Shown here: positions 47,399 to 56,391 of the stretch, one piece after another
Layout of the letters: the number at the start of each line of letters is the position of its first letter
Position numbering within the stretch: the first letter of the stretch is position 1
Source of the DNA: Stenotrophomonas sp. ZAC14D1_NAIMI4_1
Lineage (GTDB): Bacteria; Pseudomonadota; Gammaproteobacteria; Xanthomonadales; Xanthomonadaceae
NCBI RefSeq assembly: GCF_003086775.1
Contig: NZ_CP026001.1
Coordinates: forward strand, 2,010,407 to 2,074,406
Direction: 5' to 3'
DNA length: 64,000 bases
Translations under genes and position numbers: made by a program
The notes under the pieces: generated by a model
Databases searched by the model: none
Told to the model about the DNA's origin: nothing
What the model saw: the letters and a program-made list of their open reading frames with translations, nothing else

Positions 47399-47518
47399 GT
47401 GCTTTTTCCGGTTGAACGGGAGCGCGAGAGCCGGTCGGGGGTGCTGCAGGCAATGGGGTGTGATGGCAGGGTTGCAGGTACGCGGCGGCGATGCCGTGTA
47501 GATGCGGCCAACAGCGCG

Positions 47519-49111
47519 TCAAGACGGCGGTGGAGGCTGCTGGCTGCGCTTGCGGTAGAGCACGCTCTGGTTGCGGCCGCCGTGCTTGGCGCGGTACAGC
47601 GCCTTGTCGGCCTGGCGGATGGCCAGATCGGGGTTGGACTGGGTTTCCGGGTAATGGCTGACCCCGGCAGAAATCGTGACGTGCCCGACCTTGGCAAAGG
47701 CCTGCGCTTCGATGGCGGCGCGCAGGCGTTCGGCCACCTGCAGCGCGGTATCGGCGCTGACCTCGGGCAGCAGCACCAGGAATTCCTCGCCACCAAGACG
47801 GCACAGCACGTCCTGCGGGCGGGCATTGGCGCGCATGCTCTGGGCAACGCCGGCGATGACCTGGTCACCGGCGTCGTGGCCGTGGCGGTCGTTGACATCC
47901 TTGAAGTGGTCCACATCGAGGGTGATGACGCCGAACGGCATGCCGGAGGCGGTGAGGGCGCTGAGCGCGCGTTCCAGCCCGCGCCGGTTGAGCAGCTGGG
48001 TGAGGGGATCGGTGAGTGCGGCCAGGTTAAGCTTGCCGATGCGATCGCTGAGGTTGCGGAAACTGACCAGCACGGCCTGCTTCAGCTGGGCGGCCTCGAA
48101 GTACCAGGAATTGACCGCCTTGACCTGGGAAATGGCGGCGCCGACATCGCCTTCCTGCGCGTGCTGCGCGAGCTGCTGCAGTGGCGAGGCGATGCGGCGC
48201 GAGCACAGCCAGATCAGCAGTAGCGAGAGCAGGCCCAGCGGTGCGGCGTTGCGCAGCACGGTGGCGAACAGGCTGCCCATGGGCGCGGTGGCGGCATCGA
48301 TGGGGCGCTGGGCGACGATGCCCCAGCCGGCAGCGGGCACCGGTGCGAAACCGGCCAGCATGTGCACGCCGCGGCTGTTGTGCGAATGCAGGGCACCGGC
48401 GCTTCCCTGGCTGAGCGCTTCGACGGCGGCGTTGCGGGTGGCGGGTTGGCCGACCCGGTCCGGTTCGGGGTGGTAGAGCAGGGTGCCGTCGCGGCTGACC
48501 ACGTACAGGTACGAGCCATCCTCGTAGGGGTGCGTGCCGAGCAGGGAATGCAGGACGTTCGGGTCGCGCAGGTGGATGGAGGCGGTGATGTAGCCCGCGT
48601 AGCCGCCGTCGGCATCGAAGACCGGGTGGGAGAGGGTGACGACCAGGTTGCCGGTGTGGGCGATGAAGGGATCGCTGACCATCGGCAGCCGCTGCTGCAG
48701 CGCCTTGCGGTTGGCGGCGCTGGTGAGCGCCTTGCCCTGCAGTTCCGGCAAGGCGGGTGAGGTGCCGACCACCACGCCCTGGGCATCCACCGCGATGACG
48801 CTGTTGAAGGCATCGGTCTGCAGCTTGATGCGTTCCACTTCATCATCGTGTGCCGCCGGCTGGTCGAGCCCGCGGCTGAGGCGCTCGGCCCCGACCGCGA
48901 GCTGCTGCTGCGCGTTCAGCACGAAATGCTGGGTGGACTGGGCCAGCGAGTGCGCGTAGACCCGGTTGGCTTCCAGGCTCTTTTCGATGAGCTGCTGGCG
49001 CTGCACCTGGTAACTGGCCCACAGCGTGTTGCCCAGCATGACCAGCGCCGACAGCGTGGCAAGCGCGAGGATCAGCCGCTGCAGGTTCACCTGCCGGATC
49101 GATGCATTCAC
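47519..49111 (-). CDS. Cache-GGDEF diguanylate cyclase, membrane-bound
   Basis: 530 residues starting at GTG 49111 after AGGGAGG. Membrane helix at about 12-32, a periplasmic double Cache domain (about 40-290; YLYVVSRDGTLLYHP), a second membrane helix (NAAPLGLLSLLLIWL), then the GGDEF domain with intact RLGGEEF and, five residues earlier, the inhibitory I-site RPQD. It should synthesise cyclic-di-GMP with product inhibition in response to a periplasmic ligand. 120 bp upstream of the EAL gene, same strand. Confidence 0.9.
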   Translation of the reverse strand: MNASIRQVNLQRLILALATLSALVMLGNTLWASYQVQRQQLIEKSLEANRVYAHSLAQSTQHFVLNAQQQLAVGAERLSRGLDQPAAHDDEVERIKLQTDAFNSVIAVDAQGVVVGTSPALPELQGKALTSAANRKALQQRLPMVSDPFIAHTGNLVVTLSHPVFDADGGYAGYITASIHLRDPNVLHSLLGTHPYEDGSYLYVVSRDGTLLYHPEPDRVGQPATRNAAVEALSQGSAGALHSHNSRGVHMLAGFAPVPAAGWGIVAQRPIDAATAPMGSLFATVLRNAAPLGLLSLLLIWLCSRRIASPLQQLAQHAQEGDVGAAISQVKAVNSWYFEAAQLKQAVLVSFRNLSDRIGKLNLAALTDPLTQLLNRRGLERALSALTASGMPFGVITLDVDHFKDVNDRHGHDAGDQVIAGVAQSMRANARPQDVLCRLGGEEFLVLLPEVSADTALQVAERLRAAIEAQAFAKVGHVTISAGVSHYPETQSNPDLAIRQADKALYRAKHGGRNQSVLYRKRSQQPPPPS

Positions 49112-49212
49112 GCCTGCGCCTCCCTGGCGGCTGGTAGGGGCTCAGGTTACAACCGAGGGGGCAGGGGAACCGTGCGCGCGGTCTTCACGCGGCAGCCGAT
49201 GGACCTGACCCC

Positions 49213-49233
49213 GTGCCGACCAACGGTCGGCAC
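49213..49233. repeat. SMAG-like hairpin
   Basis: GTGCCGACC-AAC-GGTCGGCAC, the same stem family as the units at 6531-6596. Confidence 0.75.
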
Positions 49234-49245
49234 CCACCAATCGGT

Positions 49246-50079
49246 TCAACCATCCGTGCTGTGGCTCAGGGCTTCCCACTGGTCAATGCTGGCGCCCAGG
49301 TCCTGCAGCTTGCCGCGCACCAGCTGCACGGCATCGCTGCCCAGCAGCAGGTGGGCGGGGGGCGTGGGGCTGTCGATCAGCTGCAGCATGGCCTGCGCGG
49401 CCTTGGCCGGGTCGCCAAGCTGCTGGCCGCTCTTGGCTTCGCGCGCGCTGCGGATGGGGTCGAACAGCGCGTCGTAATCCTCGATGGCGCGGGGCGAGCG
49501 CACCATCGAGCGGCCGGCCCAATCAGTGCGGAAGGAACCGGGCGCGACGGCGGTGACATGGATGCCGAAACCGGCGATTTCCTTGGCCAGCACTTCGCTG
49601 ATGCCTTCCAGCGCGAACTTGCTGCCGCAGTACCACGCAATGCCGGGCAGGGTGATGAAGCCGCCCATGGAGGTGATGTTGAGGATGTGGCCTCGGCGGC
49701 GCGCGCGCATGTGCGGCAGCACGGCCTTGATGAGTGCGGCAGGCCCGAACACGTTCACTTCGAACTGCTGGCGCAGCTCGGCGAGGGTCGACTCCTCCAG
49801 CACGCCCTCGTGGCCGTAGCCGGCATTGTTGACCAGCACGTCGATGGCGCCGATGTCGGCTTCGATGTGGGTGACCAGGGTCATGATGGCGTCGGCATCG
49901 GTGACCTCGAGCAGTCGGGCGAACGCGCGGCCCGGGGCGAGGGCTTCGAAGTCCTGACGGGCGGTTTCGTTGCGCACGGTGCCGACGACGCGATGGCCGG
50001 CCAGCAGGGCGTGCTCGGCCAGCGCACGGCCGAAACCGCTGCTGACGCCGGTGATGAGGAAGAGGCGGGACGTGGTCAT
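49246..50079 (-). CDS. Short-chain dehydrogenase/reductase
   Basis: 277 residues. TGVSSGFGRALAE cofactor site, NNAG (LVNNAGYGHEG), Ser in NITSMGGFI, YCGSKFA Tyr-Lys, then PGSFRTDWAG. The sequence style (SSGFGRA; GYGHEG; FGPAALIKA) matches the many oxidoreductases annotated only as SDR; substrate unknown. Divergent from the AraC gene at 50179, with 99 bp between, so the two are probably a regulator-target pair. Confidence 0.88.
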   Translation of the reverse strand: MTTSRLFLITGVSSGFGRALAEHALLAGHRVVGTVRNETARQDFEALAPGRAFARLLEVTDADAIMTLVTHIEADIGAIDVLVNNAGYGHEGVLEESTLAELRQQFEVNVFGPAALIKAVLPHMRARRRGHILNITSMGGFITLPGIAWYCGSKFALEGISEVLAKEIAGFGIHVTAVAPGSFRTDWAGRSMVRSPRAIEDYDALFDPIRSAREAKSGQQLGDPAKAAQAMLQLIDSPTPPAHLLLGSDAVQLVRGKLQDLGASIDQWEALSHSTDG

Positions 50080-50178
50080 GGGGGCGGCTCTCGGTTGGGA
50101 GCTTGCACGTTAGTGCTTGCACTACCAGCCTCCCAGGCCTAGGCTTCGGCCATTCTTGCCTATTCCTATGAGCTGCCC

Positions 50179-51120
50179 ATGCTTTCTGCGGGACAGACGA
50201 TGCAGGCGCGCATGGTGGGCCTGTTGGAGGCCCTCGCCACGGACGAGGGCTACACGCTGACGGCCCTGCCAGGCGTGCGCCTGCTGCGCTCGAACCGACC
50301 GCTGGCGCGGACGCCCGTGCTGTACGACCCGGGCATCGTGATCGTCTGCCAGGGCGTGAAGCGCGGTTACCTGGGCGGGCAGGTGTACCAGTACGACGCG
50401 CAGCACTACCTGGCAGTGTCGGTGCCGGTGCCGTTCACCATGGAAACCGAGGCGACGGCCGACGCGCCGCTGCTGGCGATCTACCTGCACCTGGACCTGC
50501 AGCTGGCCGCGGACCTGATGCTGGAGCTGGAGGCGCACGCGGCCCATGCCCCGGCATCGGCGCAGAGCATGATGGCCAGCCCGATGCAGGCGGCGATGCA
50601 GGCGACCGTGCTGCGCCTGCTGGAAGCGCTGGGCGATCCGCTGGAAGCGGTGGTGCTGGGCCCGGCACTGGTTCGAGAGCTGTATTTCCGTGTTCTGACC
50701 GGGGCGCAGGGCGGTGCGATGCGTGAGGCGCTGGCAATGCGCGGGCGCTTCGGGCGCATCGGCAAGGTGCTGCGGCATATCCATGCGGCCTACGCGACGG
50801 CGCTGGATGTGGAGGCGCTGGCCGTGGAGGCGGAGATGAGCGTGCCGACCTTCCACGACCATTTCCGTGCCATCACCGGTACCTCGCCGATGCAATACGT
50901 GAAGTCCACCCGGCTGCACCAGGCGCGGCTGCTGATGCTGCGGCAGGGCATGACCGCCGAGGCGGCCGCGTTGGGCGTGGGCTATGCCAGCCCGTCGCAG
51001 TTCAATCGCGAGTTCAAGCGCCTGTTCGGGCTGCCACCGGCGGCCGAGGTGGCGCGGATGCGGCGCAGCTTTGCGCTGCCGCCGGCGCCGGCGGACGCGG
51101 TGTATGTTTCATCGCATTGA
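50179..51120 (+). CDS. AraC-family transcriptional regulator
   Basis: 313 residues. N-terminal AraC_N-type cupin (LYDPGIVIVCQGVKRGYLGGQVYQYD), C-terminal double helix-turn-helix (AVEAEMSVPTFHDHFRAIT and LGVGYASPSQFNREFKRLFG). It shares this layout with the AraC protein at 41305, which also faces an SDR gene, so the two SDR/AraC pairs may be distant duplicates. Divergent from the SDR at 49246. Confidence 0.88.
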   Translation: MLSAGQTMQARMVGLLEALATDEGYTLTALPGVRLLRSNRPLARTPVLYDPGIVIVCQGVKRGYLGGQVYQYDAQHYLAVSVPVPFTMETEATADAPLLAIYLHLDLQLAADLMLELEAHAAHAPASAQSMMASPMQAAMQATVLRLLEALGDPLEAVVLGPALVRELYFRVLTGAQGGAMREALAMRGRFGRIGKVLRHIHAAYATALDVEALAVEAEMSVPTFHDHFRAITGTSPMQYVKSTRLHQARLLMLRQGMTAEAAALGVGYASPSQFNREFKRLFGLPPAAEVARMRRSFALPPAPADAVYVSSH

Positions 51121-51247
51121 CGGCGGGCGATTGTGGCGATTGTTGGTCACGCCATCCGCACGGGCGGCTGGTTAATGTGGCGCACGCTTTTCAAACGACT
51201 TCGGCGCAGGATCCTGTGCCACGCTTTCCTCATTCCCGGAAGTACCC

Positions 51248-51679
51248 ATGTCTGCCCTGCCTCTGCATGCGCTGGCCTATCAAAGCACCTTGTCGTGCGC
51301 GCTGGGCGCCGATTCGATCGACGAACTGCTCATCGATGCCATGGCGCGCAACCAGGCGCTGTCCGTCACCGGCATCCTGCTGTTTGATGGACACCGGTTC
51401 TTCCAGTACCTGGAAGGCCCGGAAGAAGCCATCTACCAGGTGTTCAGCCGCATAGAGGCCGCCACCCGGCACGGCAACGTGGTGGTGCAGTTTGACCAGG
51501 CGGTCAGCGAGCGCTACTTCCGCACGTGGTCGATGGTCTGCCGCAGCGTGGACGTGTCAGCCCTGCATGCCATTGCCGCCGGCAAGTGGAAGCGTCACTT
51601 CCCCACAGTGCGCGACGATCGTCGTGCGGTGCCCGGGCTGGGGCCGCTGGTGGATTTCTGGGAGCTGCCTCACGCGTAA
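51248..51679 (+). CDS. BLUF-domain blue-light photoreceptor 1
   Basis: 143 residues, essentially one BLUF domain plus a short helical tail. Photocycle residues are in place: Tyr11 (ALAYQS), Asn35, Gln53 in FFQYLEG, and Trp94/Met96 (RTWSM). BLUF proteins bind FAD and switch on blue light through the Tyr-Gln hydrogen-bond network, usually acting on partners rather than by an attached output domain, as in BlsA and PixD. A second BLUF protein of the same length is encoded 375 bp away on the other strand. Confidence 0.9.
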   Translation: MSALPLHALAYQSTLSCALGADSIDELLIDAMARNQALSVTGILLFDGHRFFQYLEGPEEAIYQVFSRIEAATRHGNVVVQFDQAVSERYFRTWSMVCRSVDVSALHAIAAGKWKRHFPTVRDDRRAVPGLGPLVDFWELPHA

Positions 51680-51739
51680 GCGTGCTCACCCGGGCATGAC
51701 GGGGTGCCCGGCTAGTGTGGCTGAACTCTCAGGGGGCAA

Positions 51740-52027
51740 ATGATGGAAGAGTCAAACGGCGGTATGGTGCGCTGGCTGAGTTTCCGCCTGCGCAATGGTC
51801 AATCGATCGGCCCCGGCCGCCTGCGTGAAGCGTGGAGCTGGGCGTGCCAGTCACCGCGTTCGGGCGTCCGCCGCGAGCAGTTGGGCGAAGAGCATTGGGT
51901 CTACGCCCTGTATGGACCGGAGTTGATTACCTGCCCGCGCACGGCTGAGCAGCGCATGCGTAGCTTCCTGTTGGACGCGGGCTATGTTTTCACGATGGGC
52001 TCGCTGGGGCGGCGCGAGGTCGTCTGA
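51740..52027 (+). CDS. Small hypothetical protein
   Basis: 95 residues (or 94 from the second ATG). Not recognised. It has a charged beginning (MEESNGGMVRWLSFRLRNGQ), then aromatic-rich sequence and a GYVFTMGSLGRREVV end. Between the two BLUF genes, same strand as BLUF 1 and 60 bp after it; possibly co-transcribed. Coding is supported by a purine-rich ribosome site (GGGGCAAATG region) and normal composition. Confidence 0.5.
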   Translation: MMEESNGGMVRWLSFRLRNGQSIGPGRLREAWSWACQSPRSGVRREQLGEEHWVYALYGPELITCPRTAEQRMRSFLLDAGYVFTMGSLGRREVV

Positions 52028-52054
52028 AGTCCGGTATCCGCAGATAAAATCCCC

Positions 52055-52486
52055 TCAACCTGCCACCCCGCCCAGCGCGGGGAAGTGCGGGCGCAGCAGC
52101 GCGGCCAGCAGGCCCATGCCCGGGCTGGCGATGGCAGCGCGTTGGCCGAATTCGTCCCACTGCGCATTGACCAGGCCGGACACCACGGTCTGCCCGGTTT
52201 CGACCCGGGTCATCGCCCAATAGGGCACGGCGCGCGTCTGTATGCTCGCATCCAGCACCTGCACGATGGCGTGGTGCGAGCGGCTTTCATGGATGCGGCG
52301 CATGACGGTATCCAGCCCGTCCGGTGGCCCTTCGAGGTACTGGAAGAACTGCGGCCCACTGATCAGCAATGCGCCAGTGACGCCCGCAACGCGGTTGAAT
52401 GAGGCCGACTGGGAGATGATGCTGCGGATCTTTTCGTCGGAAAGACCAGCCGACATATGGCTGGAATAGGCAAACGCACGGAGCAT
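52055..52486 (-). CDS. BLUF-domain blue-light photoreceptor 2
   Basis: 143 residues. Tyr7 (RAFAYSS), Asn31 (FNRVAGVTG), Gln49 in FFQYLEG and Trp90/Met92 correspond one for one to those of BLUF 1 and follow the numbering of BlsA. The rest is divergent from BLUF 1, so these are old paralogues rather than a recent duplication. Convergent with the small gene and BLUF 1, and divergent from the hybrid kinase gene at 52702; the shared 215-bp region could hold common control sites. Confidence 0.9.
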   Translation of the reverse strand: MLRAFAYSSHMSAGLSDEKIRSIISQSASFNRVAGVTGALLISGPQFFQYLEGPPDGLDTVMRRIHESRSHHAIVQVLDASIQTRAVPYWAMTRVETGQTVVSGLVNAQWDEFGQRAAIASPGMGLLAALLRPHFPALGGVAG

Positions 52487-52701
52487 GGAAGGGGTTCTTA
52501 TGTGACGCGCGTCACTATACGGGGCGCTACTGCCGGGGCTGTGAGGCTTTGTTCACACCCTGAGCGGCTTGGTCACCCATGAGCCTGCGTTGACAGCACC
52601 TCCGGCCCGGATGCCGTAGATTGGCGTGGACAGTCTCACTTTCTGCAGCGGGCGGGATGCCCCTGGGGTGCTGCGACTCCCGCTTTCCACCAGGAATTGA
52701 A

Positions 52702-55611
52702 GTGCAACCCCATTTCACTGTGTTTCCCCGTGCAGCCGGCGCTGCGGCTGAGCGTGTGCGCGACCACGACTGGTCGGCGACGCCTCTTGGCCCTGTCGCC
52801 CAGTGGCCCGCTTCGCTGCGCTGTGCGGTGGAACTGATGCTCAATTCCCCCGAGAGCATGTACCTGGTCTGGGGGCCTGAACTGATCTTCCTGTTCAACG
52901 ACGCCTACGCGCCGATCCTCGGGCCGCGCCTGGACCACGCGATGGGCGCGCCGCTGCGCAGCCTGTGGGCCGATGCCTGGCCTGCGGTGCGTGAGCCGAT
53001 CGAGCGGGCCTTCGCCGGGCAGGGCTCGCGCTTTGAAAATGTGCCGGTGGCGATGAACCGCTACGGTGCGCCGGAAGATACCTGGTGGACGTTTTCGTTT
53101 TCCCCGCTTCATGGCGAGGATGAGCAGGTAGCGGGTGCCTTCTGCGTGACCAAGGAAGTCACCGGGATGGTGGCGGCCCAGGATCGGCTGGCGCGCGAGA
53201 ACGAGCGGCTGATCGCGCTGTTCGAGAAGTCCCCGCTGTTCATGGCATTCCTGGCCGGGCCGGAGCACCGGGTCGAGCTGGTCAACCCGGGATACGCCAG
53301 CCTGATCGGTCACCGCGAGGTGCTTGGCCGGCCCATCGTGGAGGCGTTGCCGGAAGTGCTGGACCAGGGCTATCTGCATCTTCTGGATGAGGTCTACCGC
53401 ACGGGTGAGCCATACATCGGCCGCAAGGTGGCCTATGACAGTGGCATCGCGCAGGCTGGCAGTGGCCCGTGCCATATCGTCGATGTGGTGTTCCAGCCGT
53501 GCAAGGACGACGCGGGTCGGGTCAACGGCATTTTCGTGCAGGGCCTGGACCTGACGCCGCAGGTGGCATTGGAACGGCATCTTTCGCTGACCGAGGCGCG
53601 GCACCGGCAGATCATGGACAGTGCCCGCGACTACGCGATCATCGCCTTCGACATGGACGGCCTGGTGACGCTGTGGAACCGCGGTGCCGAGGAAATTCTT
53701 GGCTGGCACGAAAGCCAGGTGCTGGGCCAGCATGGTGAAGTGCTGTACCTGGACGATGACCGGCAGGCCGGGCGCTTCCGCCACAACATGGAGCAGGCGC
53801 TGCAGAAGGGCGGATTGAGTGGCGAGCGCTGGCTGCGCCGGCGCGACGGTGGCCGCTTCTGGGCGCACGGCTCGATGACGGTGCTGCGTGGCCACGAGGG
53901 AGAAGCGGTGGGCTATGTCGTGGTGTTCCGCGACCGCACGGCCGAGCGGCACGCTTCCGAAGCGCTGGTGCAGAGCGAGCGACGCCTGGGGGCGCTGGTT
54001 TCTGCGGCGACCCAGTCGTTGTACTCCATTTCCGCAGACTGGCAGCAGGTGGACCTGATCTATGGCCAGGGCGAGGCGATAGACCTGCACGACACATCAG
54101 GCGCCTGGCGCGAGCGCTTGATCCATCCTGGCGATCGGGAAGCTGTGGACGCTGCCATTGAAGCTGCGCGTGATACGGGATCGGCGCTGGAAGTTGAGCA
54201 CCGCACCCTGCTGGATGATGGCGCGGTGCGCTGGCTGCAGATGCGTGCGGTGCCATTGCTGGATGAGCAGGGGCGGGTGAAGGAGTGGTTCGGGGCCGCG
54301 GCCGACATTACGGATCGTCGTATCGCGCAGCAGCGGTTGCAGCAGCTGACCCTGACTCTGGAAGAACGAGTACAGGCACGCACGGCCGAACTGATGGCCA
54401 TGGAAGAGCGCCTGCGCCAAAGCCAGAAGATGGAATCGCTGGGCCAGCTGACCGGCGGTATCGCGCACGACTTCAACAACATGCTGACTGCTGTTTCGAT
54501 GGGCCTGGAGCTGCTGGAGCTGCGGGTTGGCCAGGGGCGCACGGAGGGTCTGGAGCGCTATCTCGAGATGGCCCGCGGTGGCGCCGATCGGGCCGCCGCG
54601 CTGACCCAACGCCTGCTGGCGTTCTCGCGACGACAGACTCTGGCCCCGTCCTCCGTGCAGGTTTCGTCGCTGGTGAGCGGCATGCTGGACATCCTCAGCC
54701 GCTCCATCGGGCCCTCGATCGAAATCGAAACGCGGTTGCAGGATGGGGGTGACGACGTGCTGGTGGATGCACCGCAGTTGGAGAACGCCCTGCTCAATCT
54801 GTGCATCAATGCCCGCGACGCCATGCCGGAAGGTGGAAGGCTGGTCATCTCCACTGAGATCGAGGCGCTGGTGGGACCGCGCAGTGAAGCGCTTGGATTG
54901 CCCGCAGGAACCTATGTGCGCCTGTCCGTATGCGATACCGGCACGGGCATGGATGCGAGCGTGCTGGACAAAGTGTTCGAGCCGTTCTTCACCACCAAGC
55001 CGATCGGGCAGGGCACCGGGCTGGGCCTGTCGATGATCTATGGGTTCACCCGGCAATCGGGCGGACAGGTGGACGTCGAGTCGACGCCAGGGCAGGGGAC
55101 CACCATTCACCTGTTTCTGCCGCAGTTCAATGGCCCGCCGACAGCCGATGTCCTGCCGGTGCGCGACACTACGAGCGCGCCAGTGATGTCGGGTCGCGCG
55201 GTGTTGCTTGTCGAAGACGAGGCATCCATTCGTGCCCTGGTGCGGGATGTCCTGTGCACCCAGGGCCATCGCGTGACCGAAGCCGCCAATGGCAGCGAGG
55301 CGCTGGCGCTGCTGGCGACGGGGCAGCCCTTCGACCTGCTGGTGACCGATGTCGGCCTGACGGGCACCTTGAATGGCCGCCAGGTAGCTGACGCGGGGCG
55401 GCAGACGCGGCCGGCGTTGCCTGTGCTGTTCATTACCGGCTATGCCGCTTTTGCGGCGGTAGGGGGTGAACACCTTGAACAGGGGATGGAAATACTGACC
55501 AAGCCGTTCTCGGCTGCAGAACTCGAGCGCCGTGTGGACCGGCTGCTGGCAGGCGATCTCAGATCGTATTGTGCACCGACTGCAGAAGCTGCCGTAACGA
55601 AAATGGTTTGA
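52702..55611 (+). CDS. Hybrid sensor histidine kinase, multiple PAS domains with receiver
   Basis: 969 residues from GTG 52702, with AGGA 6 bp upstream; an upstream in-frame TTG (52621) lacks one. Order: PAS-like sensor regions at about 1-170, 180-310, 330-450 and 460-570, coiled coil, phosphoacceptor His589 in GGIAHDFNNM, ATPase domain with NALLNLCINARDAMP and GTGLGLSM, and a C-terminal receiver with phosphoacceptor Asp883 (LVTDVGL). No membrane helix, so cytoplasmic. None of the PAS domains shows the NCRFLQ cysteine of a LOV light sensor. The neighbouring receiver-only gene at 55559 overlaps its end on the other strand. Confidence 0.88.
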   Translation: MQPHFTVFPRAAGAAAERVRDHDWSATPLGPVAQWPASLRCAVELMLNSPESMYLVWGPELIFLFNDAYAPILGPRLDHAMGAPLRSLWADAWPAVREPIERAFAGQGSRFENVPVAMNRYGAPEDTWWTFSFSPLHGEDEQVAGAFCVTKEVTGMVAAQDRLARENERLIALFEKSPLFMAFLAGPEHRVELVNPGYASLIGHREVLGRPIVEALPEVLDQGYLHLLDEVYRTGEPYIGRKVAYDSGIAQAGSGPCHIVDVVFQPCKDDAGRVNGIFVQGLDLTPQVALERHLSLTEARHRQIMDSARDYAIIAFDMDGLVTLWNRGAEEILGWHESQVLGQHGEVLYLDDDRQAGRFRHNMEQALQKGGLSGERWLRRRDGGRFWAHGSMTVLRGHEGEAVGYVVVFRDRTAERHASEALVQSERRLGALVSAATQSLYSISADWQQVDLIYGQGEAIDLHDTSGAWRERLIHPGDREAVDAAIEAARDTGSALEVEHRTLLDDGAVRWLQMRAVPLLDEQGRVKEWFGAAADITDRRIAQQRLQQLTLTLEERVQARTAELMAMEERLRQSQKMESLGQLTGGIAHDFNNMLTAVSMGLELLELRVGQGRTEGLERYLEMARGGADRAAALTQRLLAFSRRQTLAPSSVQVSSLVSGMLDILSRSIGPSIEIETRLQDGGDDVLVDAPQLENALLNLCINARDAMPEGGRLVISTEIEALVGPRSEALGLPAGTYVRLSVCDTGTGMDASVLDKVFEPFFTTKPIGQGTGLGLSMIYGFTRQSGGQVDVESTPGQGTTIHLFLPQFNGPPTADVLPVRDTTSAPVMSGRAVLLVEDEASIRALVRDVLCTQGHRVTEAANGSEALALLATGQPFDLLVTDVGLTGTLNGRQVADAGRQTRPALPVLFITGYAAFAAVGGEHLEQGMEILTKPFSAAELERRVDRLLAGDLRSYCAPTAEAAVTKMV

Positions 55612-56038
55612 GCAGAAGGGGAATGTCCTTGGGCACGGACTGCGGATCGCCTGCGCGCTGGCCTGCGTAACCGGTGACCAGGAGTACGCGCAGGGCGGGG
55701 TCCAGGGTCATCGCATGGCGTGCAAGCTCGCAGCCGTTCATGCCGGGCAAGCGGATATCGGAAATCAGCAGGTCGAACGACTCAGCTGCGGCAAGTGCAT
55801 GGACCGCCTTCTCCGCATCGCAGACAGCGATGACCTCATACCCGCTTTCAGTGAGAACATCTTCGGTGAGTTCGCGGATGGCCGTATCGTCTTCGACGAG
55901 CAGGATGCGTTGTGTGGTCGACAGAGTCACCGCGCGTGGATTCTCAATGCTGGGCGAGGATGACCTGCCGGCGATTCCCTCCGGAGAGGGCACCTGGCCG
56001 CCGCGCCCTGCGGCTGCGGCGGCTGCGACGGCACTCAA
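55559..56038 (-). CDS. Single-domain response regulator
   Basis: 159 residues if started at TTG 56038, which overlaps the csbD stop as TTGA; 123 if started at GTG 55930. The shorter form has the standard length of a stand-alone receiver; the 36 extra residues are Ala/Gly/Ser-rich and not conserved-looking. Receiver signature: LLVEDDTAIRE, phosphoacceptor Asp (LLISDIRLPG, Asp94 in the long form), Thr in VTGYAG, and LKPF. It overlaps the 3' end of the hybrid kinase by 53 bp on the opposite strand and may accept phosphate from it. No DNA-binding domain. Confidence 0.85.
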   Translation of the reverse strand: MSAVAAAAAAGRGGQVPSPEGIAGRSSSPSIENPRAVTLSTTQRILLVEDDTAIRELTEDVLTESGYEVIAVCDAEKAVHALAAAESFDLLISDIRLPGMNGCELARHAMTLDPALRVLLVTGYAGQRAGDPQSVPKDIPLLLKPFSLRQLLQSVHNTI

Positions 56039-56205
56039 TGACGAGCGTCGTCCTTGGCCTTACCGACCGCGCTCTGCACCTTGCCCACGCCCTTCTGTGC
56101 CTTGCCCTCAAGTTCCTGGGTCTTGTTGCCGGTGACCTTGCCGGCCACTTCCTTGACGGTGCCCTTGACCTGGTTCTTGGCACCTTCGGTACGATTCTTG
56201 TCCAT
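56035..56205 (-). CDS. CsbD-family stress protein
   Basis: 56 residues from the ATG at 56205 (MDKNRTEGAKNQVKG). The lysine- and glycine-rich heptad-like pattern GTVKEVAGKVTGNKTQELEG followed by AQKGVGKVQSAVGKAK is the CsbD signature. These small hydrophilic proteins are induced by general stress; no molecular function is known. Its stop overlaps the possible TTG start of the response regulator. Confidence 0.88.
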   Translation of the reverse strand: MDKNRTEGAKNQVKGTVKEVAGKVTGNKTQELEGKAQKGVGKVQSAVGKAKDDARH

Positions 56206-56312
56206 TGCAGAACACCTATGTGTAAGGCCCGGGATGGGCGACCTGATCGTGCGTTGGCGCCGGTGTTGCGTCAGTGAACGAATTGGTAGGGCCATCTTCA
56301 CCTGCAGCGGTT

Positions 56313-56334
56313 TGCCGGCCAGCGGCCGGCACTA
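56313..56334. repeat. SMAG half-site
   Basis: GCCGGCCAGCGGCCGGCACTACC-type single copy, matching the right halves of 9819-9896 and 16707-16784. Confidence 0.75.
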
Positions 56335-56391
56335 CCGTCTTTGGCACCGCGCGCTGCACGAGCGCTCGGCTGAGACCGCCAGCGCTGCGGA

